DNA from: Gimesia chilikensis
Lineage (GTDB): Bacteria; Planctomycetota; Planctomycetia; Planctomycetales; Planctomycetaceae
Direction of reading: 5' to 3'
Length of the DNA stretch: 64,000 nt
NCBI RefSeq assembly: GCF_007744075.1
Contig: NZ_CP036266.1
Span: 682,001 to 746,000, forward strand
In this document: positions 53,645 to 62,451 of the stretch, piece after piece
Position numbering within the stretch: position 1 is the stretch's first letter
Layout: each line of letters opens with the position of its first letter
Position numbers and translations under genes: made by a program
The notes under the pieces: model-generated
Told to the model about the DNA's origin: nothing
Seen by the model: the letters and a program-made list of their open reading frames with translations, nothing else
The model's database searches: none

Positions 53645-55306
53645 ATGATGAACACTACCGCTACAGAAATGACCACAGCAGAGAATTCCCATCGAGGTGC
53701 GTTCTGGAATACGTCCACATTCTCCCTGGGGGCCTTGATTCTGCTGATCATCGTTGCGACACCGCAATTGATCTGTATGCCGGTGACGAACGATGTTTCC
53801 TACTATGATTTGCAGGCCCGCACTGTCATGCGCGGGGGCATGCTCTATCGTGATATGGTCGAACCGAATTTTCCCGGCGTGGTCTGGGTGCACATCACAG
53901 TCCGATCGTTGTTCGGCTGGAGCACCGAAGCCTTGCGGGCCTTTGATCTGTTTGTCTTCAGTCTGACGGTATTTCTGCTGACCCGGTTCGCTTCAGGTGT
54001 CCGCTTTCAGCTCGCCTTCCTGCTGTTCCTGGCTTACTACTCGGTTTCCGAATGGTGTCACGTGCAGCGTGATCTCTGGCTGCTCCTGCCCACTGCAGCG
54101 GCGTTGAATCTGCGGTGGGCCCAGATACAGCGCAGCGCTCAGGCGGCGGTAGCTGGCAAGACACTATTTCTGTACGGGCTTCTGGAAGGACTGGTCTGGG
54201 GAGCCGGCGTCTGGCTCAAGCCACACGTCGTAATTCCTGCGCTGGCTGTCTGGCTCTGTTCGCTTACGAGTCCTGATTTAAGAACGAAAGTCTGGAAGGA
54301 TCTCGGCGGACTGTTGACCGGGGGCTTGATCGCAGGCGCACTGGGCCTCAGTTGGTTGTACTTCACACAGACCTTACCCTGGTTTCTCGAAATACAACTG
54401 GACTGGAACCGGGAGTACCTGGCGGAAGGGAATTTTGGCAATCTCCGTTATATTGTCCTCAATATGGTGGCCCGCTTCTTCCCTTATATTCTGATTCACC
54501 TGGCAGCGGTGCCTGCAGCGATCCTTCTGCTGATCAGACAGGATTCTCAACGATCAGCCCAGACAGCGCTCCGTCTGCGTTTACTGTCAGCACTCTATCT
54601 GGCCTGGTTGTTGCAGGTGGTACTACTTCAGCATCCCTTTGATTATGTTCATTTTCCACCTTTGTTGCTGGGTTTGTCTCTGCTGGTCTACGCGTTCCAT
54701 TGTACCCGGCGTGCCCGTCTGACCCGCTGGCTGCTGACCGCTAGTTTTCTCGTCATGGCGTTGATTTATTCGCCCGTGACAAAACCTGCTTATCTGCGCC
54801 TGTGGAGTGCCTGCCTGGAGCAGGGGAGTACTGGCGCGATCCGAAATCAACTGGCGCGGATTCCTTATCCGGACTGGGAAGACATGGAACACGTGGCTGA
54901 GTTTCTCAAGTCGCAACAGACCCAGGATCGAGAGGTGACCTGCTTCAGCAATGACATGGTTCATCTCTATCTGTCTCTGGACCTGGAACCGTCCACGCGG
55001 TTTGTCTACACGCAAAGTTACATTGAGTTTTATCCTTCCCGGCGACCGCTGATTTTTAAAGCCCTGCGCGAGAGTCCGCAGCGGTTTGTGCTGTCGAATC
55101 TGATGGCGGGAGGACTGCTGGTCAGTCAGGCTAAAGAAATCGGGCCGGAGGGGCCCAATGCTTACCCACCGGCTTTTCCGGAACATCTGAAAGCGAAGTT
55201 TCCCTTCAGCCTGCCGATTGCCTTTCGTTCCGGAAGTCTGGTCGTACATCACTATCAGGAACAACCTTCCAAAGAATCATCAACGAAACCTTCTGATAAA
55301 CAGTAA
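53645..55306 (+). CDS. GT39/ArnT-like membrane glycosyltransferase
   Basis: Polytopic protein of about 553 residues with ten or more hydrophobic helices between about residues 20 and 385 and a soluble C-terminal domain. The first outer loop has the acidic pair region VTNDVSYYDLQARTVMRGGM and EPNFPGVVW, typical of lipid-linked-sugar transferases of the GT-C fold (PMT/ArnT type). It would move a sugar from a polyprenyl phosphate to a protein, lipid or glycan outside the membrane. The start is uncertain: two adjacent ATGs at 53645/53648 suit the topology, while ATG 53576 or GTG 53528 would add a weakly supported N-terminal extension. Confidence 0.72.
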   Translation: MMNTTATEMTTAENSHRGAFWNTSTFSLGALILLIIVATPQLICMPVTNDVSYYDLQARTVMRGGMLYRDMVEPNFPGVVWVHITVRSLFGWSTEALRAFDLFVFSLTVFLLTRFASGVRFQLAFLLFLAYYSVSEWCHVQRDLWLLLPTAAALNLRWAQIQRSAQAAVAGKTLFLYGLLEGLVWGAGVWLKPHVVIPALAVWLCSLTSPDLRTKVWKDLGGLLTGGLIAGALGLSWLYFTQTLPWFLEIQLDWNREYLAEGNFGNLRYIVLNMVARFFPYILIHLAAVPAAILLLIRQDSQRSAQTALRLRLLSALYLAWLLQVVLLQHPFDYVHFPPLLLGLSLLVYAFHCTRRARLTRWLLTASFLVMALIYSPVTKPAYLRLWSACLEQGSTGAIRNQLARIPYPDWEDMEHVAEFLKSQQTQDREVTCFSNDMVHLYLSLDLEPSTRFVYTQSYIEFYPSRRPLIFKALRESPQRFVLSNLMAGGLLVSQAKEIGPEGPNAYPPAFPEHLKAKFPFSLPIAFRSGSLVVHHYQEQPSKESSTKPSDKQ

Positions 55307-55480
55307 TCATATCAGAACTTACGGCAGCCGGGCGTGGTTTGTGTATGATACAGATTGCATGCCAGCGCTTCTTTCCAAAAAATCACTATTGTCGGGTGAC
55401 AGAGCCTTAAAGGGGCTGTTATGATGAAAAACTCAATTAGTTAATTTCCTTTAGTTTTGTCCCGCATAAAGAAATTCCCC

Positions 55481-58400
55481 ATGCTGAATCGAGCCTCTCT
55501 GAAGTCTGTCTGTACCTTGAGTGCCTTCGTGCTGTTTTGTGGACTGACCTTTTTCTCCCTCTCAGGCGAAGAGAAAGATCCGAAAAAACAGCAGGCTGCC
55601 AGTCCTGAAGATCATCCGCTGATTCTGTTTATGATCGGGGAAGAGGGTTACAAGACAGCCGAGAGTCTGCCCGCATTCGCTAAAGCGCACCTGCAGCCAC
55701 TCGGATTTCGCACGCAGTTCATCTTTCCGGACAAGGACGATCCGAACTCCTTTTCCGACCTGAAAGCGATTAAAGCGGCGGACCTGCTGTTTTTGAGTGT
55801 CCGCCGCAAGACTCTGCCAGCCGCGCAGATGAAACTCATTCAGGATTACCTGAATGCCGGCAAGCCACTGGTCGCTGTCCGTACTTCAAGCCATGGGTTT
55901 GCGTTGAGTAAAGGAAATCCAGCCGAGGGATATGTGGAATGGAAAGATTTTGACAAGGAAGTTTTGGGAGGCGAATACGCGGGCGACTTCGGCAATAAAA
56001 CTCCGACCGATGTCACCACCCAGTTGCGGGCCGAGCAGGACCCGATTATGGCGACCGTCCGCAATAAATACTTCCGCAGCGAAGGCTCCATGTATAAGAG
56101 CATCAACCTGAAAAGCTCAACCAAGACTCTGTTGCGGGGACTTTCAAACGTGGAAGGACAGCCGGTGCAGATGCCGGTTGCCTGGACGAACAACTATAAG
56201 AAGTCACGCGTTTTCTATACCTCTCTGGGACACCCCGGCGATTTTGAAATCAATACATTTACACACACGCTGGTTAATGCAATCTACTGGTGTTTGAAAA
56301 AAGAACCGCCACAGGTTGACGTGGCAGGCAAGATCAGCCGTGACCGGTTCAAGCAGGATCTGGCCGGAAACGAGCAGGTCGACAAGGTCATGAAATCGTT
56401 CAAAGGGCGTGGGGAAGTCGGTGATGAATCGGATCCCACCCCACCCGCTGAAGCGGTGAAACTGTTTCAGGTTCAGCAGGACTTTGAAATGGAAACCATC
56501 GCCGCGGAGCCCGAAGTGATGCAGCCGCTGTACATGAGCTTTGACCATCGGGGGCGGATGTGGGTTGTGCAATACCTGCAATATCCGTTCCCTGCAGGTT
56601 TGAAAGTCGTCAAGTATGATCAGTATCTGCGAGCGGTCTTCGATAAAGTTCCCCAGGCACCGCCAAACCATGTGAAGGGGGCTGATAAAATTTCGGTGCT
56701 GGAAGATACGGATGGAGATGGCACCTTCGATAAAATCAAAGATGTGATTACCGGACTGAATATTGTTTCCGCTGTCACGGTGGGCAAAGGGGGCATCTGG
56801 GTTTTGAATCCTCCCTATCTGCTCTTCTATCCCGATGCGAATGGCGATGACATTCCGGACGGCGATCCCGAAGTGCATCTCTCGGGTTTTGGTCTGGAAG
56901 ATACCCACTCGGTAGCGAACAGCATCAAGTGGGGACCCGATGGCTGGTTGTACGGCGCCAACGGAAGTACTTCTACGGGAACAGTGAGTTCAGAAGTCAC
57001 GAAGCGACTGCACTTCAAAGGCCAGATGATCTGGCGTTATCACCCCGAAACGAAAATCTTCGAGATCTTTGCAGAAGGGGGCGGCAATACCTTCAGCCTG
57101 GAAATCGATTCCAAGGGACGTGTCTTCTCGGGTACCAATAACGGGGGAACCCGCGGCATGCATTACGCTCAGGGAGGCTATGCCAAGAAGAACTGGGGCA
57201 AGCATGGTCCGCTGACGAACCCGTACGCCTTCGGCTATTACGAACATATGCGGCACAAAGGTTACCAGGAGCGTTTCAGCCAGACTTTTTCGATCTATGA
57301 AGGGGGGATCTTCCCGCCCAAATATAATGGGGCGGTCTTTGCAGCCAATTCACTGCATAACCGCGTGATGGCCAGCAACCTGATTCCGGATACATCTACG
57401 TATCGAACCGAAGACATGCCGCCGATTGTGCTCACACAGGATCGCTGGTTCCGACCAGTGGACATCAAGGTCGGCCCCGATGGCTGCATCTACCTGGCGG
57501 ACTGGTATGACAGCCGCCTGACACACGTGGATCCCCGCGACAACTGGCACAAAACCAGCGGCCGGATCTATCGTCTCAAACCGAAAAACTTTGAACCAGT
57601 GAAACCTTTCGACCTGTCAAAGCAGACCAATGCCGAACTGATCGAAACCATGGGACACTCGAACAAGTGGTTCCGGCAGAAAGCCGTGCAGGTGATCGGC
57701 GAACGGGGTGACCAGTCGATGGTGCCAGCCCTGTTGAAGATTGCCAAAAGCGACAACGACGACCGGGCTCTGGAAGCATTATGGGCCTTGAACCAACTCG
57801 GCGCGTTCGATGAAGAACTCGCCCTGGAACTGCTGGGACACCGTGATCAGCACATACGTCGCTGGACAATTCGTCTGCTCGGCGATCGGCATCAGGCGTC
57901 GAAACAGCTGACGAAATCCCTGGTGGAACTGGCGCAGACTGAGCCCTATGCGGAGGTGCGGTCGCAGCTGGCATCATCAGCCAAACGCTTCCCCGCGGAA
58001 TCAGGACTGGCGATTACCGAAGTCCTGCTGCAACGCGAAGAAGATCAGGAAGACCTGCATATTCCACTGTTGCTCTGGTGGTCACTGGAGAGTAAAGCGA
58101 CTACGGATCGGGAAGCCGTCCTGAAGCTGTTTTCAAAGCCCGAGTTCTGGCAGGTCAAGATGGTCCAGGATGTGATTCTGGAACGGATCATGCAGCGGTA
58201 CGCGATGGCAGGCGGCGATGAGAATTATGCGATGTGTGCCGAATTACTCAAGCTGGCACCCTCCGATCAGCATAAGGAAAAACTGATGGTGGGGATGCTG
58301 GAAGCCTTCCGCGGTCAGAAGATTACAAACCTGCCTGAAGACCTGAGTAAAGGTCTGGCAGAATATCAAAAGAGCCTGGGTGAAACCGATCTCGCGTTGG

Positions 58401-59347
58401 CGCTGCGTCTGGGCGATAAGGAGGCGACCAGTCGCGCCTTGAAAATCATCGCAGACAAAAATGCAGACCGACCGACACGGTTAACCTACATCGAGATTCT
58501 GGGACAGCTGAAAACGAAAGCGGCCATCGGCCCGCTGACATCGATTCTGTCACTGACCGGATCCGATACCCATTCACTCAAGCGGGTGGCGTTGCAGGCG
58601 CTGATGAACTTTGAGAATCCTAGTATCGGCAAGAGCATTCTGGCCCGCTATCACAGTACGCTGCTGGACGAGCATGATGTACGGGGTACCGCGCAACGTG
58701 TGCTGGCCAGTCGTAAAGCGTGGAGCAAACAGTTCCTGAATGAAGTGGATGCCTGGCGCATCAAGGCGAACACGATTCCGCTGGATGTGGTACAGCAGAT
58801 GGCATTGCACGACGATTCCGACATCAAAGCCAGCATTAAGAAACACTGGGGTAAGGTTCGTGGCAACACGCCTGCAGAAAAACAGGAGGAAATGCAGCGC
58901 GTGGCACGTCTGGTGAAAGCCGGTGGCGGGCAGTTCTCTTCAGGCAAAGTTCTATTCAACAAGACTTGTGCGGTCTGCCATACCTTGTATGGTGAAGGGG
59001 GCAAGGCCGGTCCCAAACTGACCGGCTACGAACGGGATAACCTGGACTTCATGCTGCTGGCGGTTGTCGATCCGAGTGCCGCGATCCGCGAGGAGTTTAC
59101 GAACTTCCTGATTGTGACCGACGACGGACGCACCGTGACCGGTCTGATTGACGAGCAGACGACGAAGACAATTACCCTGCGTGACGTCAAAGGGCAGACA
59201 GTACTGATTAACAAGGACGAGATCGAGATCCTGAAGGCCCTCGATCTCTCCCTGATGCCGGACGGTCTGACCAAGAACCTGAGCGATCAGGAAGTCAAAG
59301 ACCTGTTTTCCTATATTATGAGCCGCACTCCCAACGGAGGAAAATAG
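55481..59347 (+). CDS. ThuA / PVC-type membrane-bound dehydrogenase / HEAT / cytochrome c fusion
   Basis: Exported protein of about 1288 residues with four parts in order. First a signal sequence and a ThuA-like domain (about 45-270: LILFMIGEEGYKTAESLP, LLFLSVRRKTLPAAQM, KPLVAVRTSSHGFAL). Then a beta-propeller of the planctomycete 'membrane-bound dehydrogenase' type (about 320-690: DTDGDGTFDKIKDVITGL, WGPDGWLYGANGSTS, VGPDGCIYLADWYDS). Then HEAT-like repeats (about 695-1130). Finally a c-type haem domain with CAVCH near residue 1166 and the planctomycete Cyt-C-like end (TDDGRTVTGLIDEQTTKTIT). ATG 55481 is preferred over TTG 55457. The substrate is probably a carbohydrate, with electrons passed to the haem. 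It depends on cytochrome c maturation, as provided by the gene at 20277. Confidence 0.88.
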   Translation: MLNRASLKSVCTLSAFVLFCGLTFFSLSGEEKDPKKQQAASPEDHPLILFMIGEEGYKTAESLPAFAKAHLQPLGFRTQFIFPDKDDPNSFSDLKAIKAADLLFLSVRRKTLPAAQMKLIQDYLNAGKPLVAVRTSSHGFALSKGNPAEGYVEWKDFDKEVLGGEYAGDFGNKTPTDVTTQLRAEQDPIMATVRNKYFRSEGSMYKSINLKSSTKTLLRGLSNVEGQPVQMPVAWTNNYKKSRVFYTSLGHPGDFEINTFTHTLVNAIYWCLKKEPPQVDVAGKISRDRFKQDLAGNEQVDKVMKSFKGRGEVGDESDPTPPAEAVKLFQVQQDFEMETIAAEPEVMQPLYMSFDHRGRMWVVQYLQYPFPAGLKVVKYDQYLRAVFDKVPQAPPNHVKGADKISVLEDTDGDGTFDKIKDVITGLNIVSAVTVGKGGIWVLNPPYLLFYPDANGDDIPDGDPEVHLSGFGLEDTHSVANSIKWGPDGWLYGANGSTSTGTVSSEVTKRLHFKGQMIWRYHPETKIFEIFAEGGGNTFSLEIDSKGRVFSGTNNGGTRGMHYAQGGYAKKNWGKHGPLTNPYAFGYYEHMRHKGYQERFSQTFSIYEGGIFPPKYNGAVFAANSLHNRVMASNLIPDTSTYRTEDMPPIVLTQDRWFRPVDIKVGPDGCIYLADWYDSRLTHVDPRDNWHKTSGRIYRLKPKNFEPVKPFDLSKQTNAELIETMGHSNKWFRQKAVQVIGERGDQSMVPALLKIAKSDNDDRALEALWALNQLGAFDEELALELLGHRDQHIRRWTIRLLGDRHQASKQLTKSLVELAQTEPYAEVRSQLASSAKRFPAESGLAITEVLLQREEDQEDLHIPLLLWWSLESKATTDREAVLKLFSKPEFWQVKMVQDVILERIMQRYAMAGGDENYAMCAELLKLAPSDQHKEKLMVGMLEAFRGQKITNLPEDLSKGLAEYQKSLGETDLALALRLGDKEATSRALKIIADKNADRPTRLTYIEILGQLKTKAAIGPLTSILSLTGSDTHSLKRVALQALMNFENPSIGKSILARYHSTLLDEHDVRGTAQRVLASRKAWSKQFLNEVDAWRIKANTIPLDVVQQMALHDDSDIKASIKKHWGKVRGNTPAEKQEEMQRVARLVKAGGGQFSSGKVLFNKTCAVCHTLYGEGGKAGPKLTGYERDNLDFMLLAVVDPSAAIREEFTNFLIVTDDGRTVTGLIDEQTTKTITLRDVKGQTVLINKDEIEILKALDLSLMPDGLTKNLSDQEVKDLFSYIMSRTPNGGK

Positions 59348-59356
59348 GTCTCCCCG

Positions 59357-59396
59357 GGAAGCGGGCTGCTCCCCTCGGTCCGCTTCCTGTTTTCTT
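59357..59396 (+). terminator. terminator after the giant dehydrogenase-cytochrome gene
   Basis: GGAAGCGG (59357-59364) pairs with CCGCTTCC (59380-59387), followed by TGTTTTCTT. It lies ten bases past the stop. Confidence 0.75.
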
Positions 59397-59410
59397 ACGC
59401 TGCTCTTTAA

Positions 59411-60307
59411 CTAGTTGCATCTTTGATCAGCCCGGGATTTCCGGAGTTGGCTTAACAGCTCTACGATTGCCTTGTGGGTATGGTAGGTCTGACTGATGAC
59501 CAGAGATTTCGAATGAGGCACCGCCGAAATCGTACCCGTATAGTTCGGATGCGTACTGCCGGGATTGTGTTTTTCCCCTGAAGTACTACTCGGCAGCGGG
59601 CTGGCGACTTCTACGATGACGCTTCCCTGGATGTTGAAAAATCCGTTATCTTTCTCAGAGTTGGGAGTTCCCTTTTTGTTCTGAGCCGAATTGATTGCCT
59701 GAGATGATTTCCCAGTGCGTTCCCAGATGCCAAGGTTTGCTTTCTGAATGGCTGCTATCAGAGCCTGATAATCATCATCGGTCTGACAGAGATCACCCAC
59801 GGGATAAACGCGTGTTTTGAAGGTTGCACCAGCTTTGGCTTGCGAAGTAATCAGGATCAAATCCCGATCGACGACGTAGGTCAGATTGAGGGGATCCAGA
59901 ATCTGTTCCAATGCATTTTCAAAGGTGATGTTTTTGAGCCGAGTGTCAATGGGCTCTTCAGGCGTCAAACCAATTGCTCCCAAATCCTGGGCCTGGATGA
60001 CAACAGGAACATTGTGGAGTTCACTGAAGTAAGTCATGACTTCATCCAGGGGAATCTCCGGGAAATTGGCTTCGGTCTCTGCCTGCAGTGCCGCCTCCAG
60101 GTTTTCCTCGCGTGCCGTCAACGCGGGGTAAAACGATTGTTTCAGAGTCGTTTTTTTAGCGATGTTTTTATCGGCTGAACTGGTTACCTGCCTGCATGGT
60201 TTTTTATCTCCCAGAGCCAGACTGATGGACCAGCCGGAAACGACCATGCTGGTTGCGATCATTGCCAGTGCGGCGCATCGGATGTTGCGACGCTTATAAA
60301 CTGTCAT
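59411..60307 (-). CDS. secretin N-domain-like (STN/N0-N1) exported protein, copy 3
   Basis: Protein of about 298 residues. The ATG at 60307 follows an AGGAGATTAAG ribosome site; the open frame 24 codons upstream is discarded. A hydrophobic export segment (CAALAMIATSMVVSGW) precedes an N0/STN-like domain (IPLDEVMTYFSELHNVPVVI, ITFENALEQILDPLNLTYVV, DRDLILITS). The conserved YPVGDLCQTDDDY follows, then an N1-like end (GTISAVPHSKSLVISQTYHT, AIVELLSQLRKSR). In secretins these domains sit in the periplasm ahead of the outer-membrane barrel. Here no barrel follows. Third gene of an operon of paralogues. Confidence 0.78.
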   Translation of the reverse strand: MTVYKRRNIRCAALAMIATSMVVSGWSISLALGDKKPCRQVTSSADKNIAKKTTLKQSFYPALTAREENLEAALQAETEANFPEIPLDEVMTYFSELHNVPVVIQAQDLGAIGLTPEEPIDTRLKNITFENALEQILDPLNLTYVVDRDLILITSQAKAGATFKTRVYPVGDLCQTDDDYQALIAAIQKANLGIWERTGKSSQAINSAQNKKGTPNSEKDNGFFNIQGSVIVEVASPLPSSTSGEKHNPGSTHPNYTGTISAVPHSKSLVISQTYHTHKAIVELLSQLRKSRADQRCN

Positions 60308-60389
60308 CTTAATCTCCTGTCTTGAATGAGTGTGGTTTCGTTCCTTACTATGTTTAAACGAATTCCATGAGCAATTCAAATTGACTTGA

Positions 60390-61277
60390 TCAATTCACAT
60401 CACGGGCTTCCCGGAGTTGGGTCAACAGTTCAACGATTGCATTGTGAGCGTGGTAAGTCTGGCAGATAACCAGGGCTTTGCTTTGCGGCACGATCGAGAT
60501 GGTTCCGCCTTCGTCATCATGGTACAGACTGGCTCCCAGCACTGCGTTCATGCCATTTTGATCGGAAACCTGGAAGAAACCGCCTCCAGCACCACCTGCG
60601 CCGCCACCCATACCACCACCGCCACCGAATCCACCTCCTGCCTGCTGACTGGGGGTGACTTCACTTTTCAGCGTCCGCCATCTGCCCACACTGGTGTTTT
60701 TGATGACCGATTCCAGCATCAGATAGTCGATGGGGGTCTGACATAAATCGCCTACCGGATAGACGCGTGTTTTTAACATCTCTTCAGCTTTAGCCCGAGT
60801 TGTAATTTTGACCACATCCCGATCGAGGACGTACGTGAGACCGATCGGCTCCAAAACTAGATCGAGGGCTGTTTTGAGCGAAATATTCTCGACAGAGATG
60901 TTGACCGGCTCATCGGTCGTCAGTCCATCCTGTCCCAGATCGTTCGCAAAAATCACAAAGTTGATGCCCGTAGAATCCTGGTAAAACGTGATGACATCGC
61001 TCAAAGCGGCATCGACGAATTCTGCGGTGACCGTTTCGTTAAGCTTTTCCTGAAATTCCTTTTCGAACTTTGTGAGAGGGGGGAAAAAGATCTGTTTTGT
61101 CGGGGCCGTTAGTGCTGTTGCTGTCGCTAAATCGGAGGCAACCGCTGGCGGAGCCGGTTTTTTAGCCTGCCTGGCTTTAGTCTGCTGTTTGTCTTCAGCC
61201 TGGGCTGTAACTAATAATCCGCCTGCAAGGAGTCCCAGCAGCGTCCAGGTCATTCTGCGTTTTCCAGTTTGTAACAT
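60390..61277 (-). CDS. secretin N-domain-like (STN/N0-N1) exported protein, copy 2
   Basis: Paralogue of 295 residues with signal peptide (MTWTLLGLLAGGLLVTAQA after a short basic start) and an AGGAGTAAAGC ribosome site. The N0-like domain contains ALSDVITFYQDSTGINFVIF and ISLKTALDLVLEPIGLTYVL; YPVGDLCQTPIDY is shared. A Gly-rich insert of about 24 residues (GGGFGGGGGMGGG and onward) separates the two folded parts and is absent from the other copies. The C-terminal N1-like strand set is GTISIVPQSKALVICQTYHA. Gap to copy 3 is 82 bases. Confidence 0.78.
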   Translation of the reverse strand: MLQTGKRRMTWTLLGLLAGGLLVTAQAEDKQQTKARQAKKPAPPAVASDLATATALTAPTKQIFFPPLTKFEKEFQEKLNETVTAEFVDAALSDVITFYQDSTGINFVIFANDLGQDGLTTDEPVNISVENISLKTALDLVLEPIGLTYVLDRDVVKITTRAKAEEMLKTRVYPVGDLCQTPIDYLMLESVIKNTSVGRWRTLKSEVTPSQQAGGGFGGGGGMGGGAGGAGGGFFQVSDQNGMNAVLGASLYHDDEGGTISIVPQSKALVICQTYHAHNAIVELLTQLREARDVN

Positions 61278-61321
61278 GCTTTACTCCTATTGATTTTCAG
61301 GGGTGATTGTCTGTCTGAACT

Positions 61322-62149
61322 TCAATTCGTTTCCGGGACTGCTCTCATCTGAATCTGACGAACCTGCCGCAATTGTGTGAGCAACTCCACGATTTTCTCA
61401 TGGATTTCCTCTGTCTCATTGACTACCAGAGCCTGGCACTGGGGGACGGCCGTGATGGAAGAACTGAGCATTCCAGTTGGTGCAGCGAAAGGCGATGGTG
61501 CAGGAGTGCTCATGACCTGGGATTGGGCCGAGAGTCGTTGACGTCGGGCCCAGATGTTCGGCCGACAGGCAGTGCCGATCGCTTTTTCGATGGCCTCGTA
61601 TTCTTCAGCAGAATGGCACAGAATGCCGACCGGGTAAATCCGCGTTATCAGATGGCGGTCGACTTCTGCCTGTGTGGTGATCTTGAGGACTTCCTGGTCA
61701 ATTTCATAGGCCAGTCCCAGCGGCTCCAGAATGATTTTTAACGCCGATTTGAGAGATACCCCATGCAGGGAAACATTAACAGGCTCATCGGCAGTGATTC
61801 CGAGTTCTTTCAATGCTGATCCCGAGACATACATATTAATGCCATGCTGCTTCTGGATTTCATTAAGTGCCTGAGTGAGGGGGACATTGGGAAAGTTGGC
61901 TCTCGTGTTGGTATTGAGAGCATCCTGAATTTGCTGTACGCGGGGATTTAGTTCCGGATAGAACGGCTGTTTGATCTTAACGACCTGTTGTGGAACCGCT
62001 GCCTGCTTTTGCTTAACTGTGAATTTAACAGGCCAGTTCACCGTTTTTAAGGTTGGCTTGGACGGCTTGTCTTCTGCCTGGGCAGTGTTCGATGGCGTCG
62101 TGCCAATGCACATCAGACAAATAGAAGTGGCAATGAATAACGTTCGCAT
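61322..62149 (-). CDS. secretin N-domain-like (STN/N0-N1) exported protein, copy 1
   Basis: Paralogue of about 275 residues and the first gene of the operon. The ATG at 62149 follows AAGGAGTCTGTT, and the upstream open frame of 13 codons is not used. A signal peptide (MRTLFIATSICLMCIGTTPS) is followed by a basic linker, the N0-like domain (VPLTQALNEIQKQHGINMYV, VSLKSALKIILEPLGLAYEI), the family signature YPVGILCHSAEEY and an N1-like end (SSITAVPQCQALVVNETEEI). Divergence is greater between copy 1 and the other two than between copies 2 and 3. Periplasmic scaffolding or pilus-associated work is possible; no function is shown. Confidence 0.78.
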   Translation of the reverse strand: MRTLFIATSICLMCIGTTPSNTAQAEDKPSKPTLKTVNWPVKFTVKQKQAAVPQQVVKIKQPFYPELNPRVQQIQDALNTNTRANFPNVPLTQALNEIQKQHGINMYVSGSALKELGITADEPVNVSLHGVSLKSALKIILEPLGLAYEIDQEVLKITTQAEVDRHLITRIYPVGILCHSAEEYEAIEKAIGTACRPNIWARRQRLSAQSQVMSTPAPSPFAAPTGMLSSSITAVPQCQALVVNETEEIHEKIVELLTQLRQVRQIQMRAVPETN

Positions 62150-62451
62150 AACAGACTCCTTCAATGCGCAGGTGAAAACAGTTGGCACTGACTGTGAGTG
62201 AGAAAGTACGTTGTCAGTTCAAGTGGTGAAATACCGTCGAGAACGTCTCCGTCTCAAAGCCTGATGTACTGGCCCGACAGAAACCGGTTTGCAATTAATG
62301 GGCTCAATCAAATGCAGAAATGAAAAGGTATAAACTTGAGACCATAAGAGATGACATAAATGAATCCATGTATATTGCCTGATGGTAAACGGCTGAATTC
62401 TATCTGTCAACAAATTTCTGGAGTAAAGCAGCGAATGGACAACGCACCGGA
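62150..62451. other. intergenic region between the STN operon and the flippase-like gene
   Basis: About 300 bases without a supported gene. It should hold the promoter of the STN operon on the minus strand. No strong hairpin or box was picked out. Confidence 0.35.
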
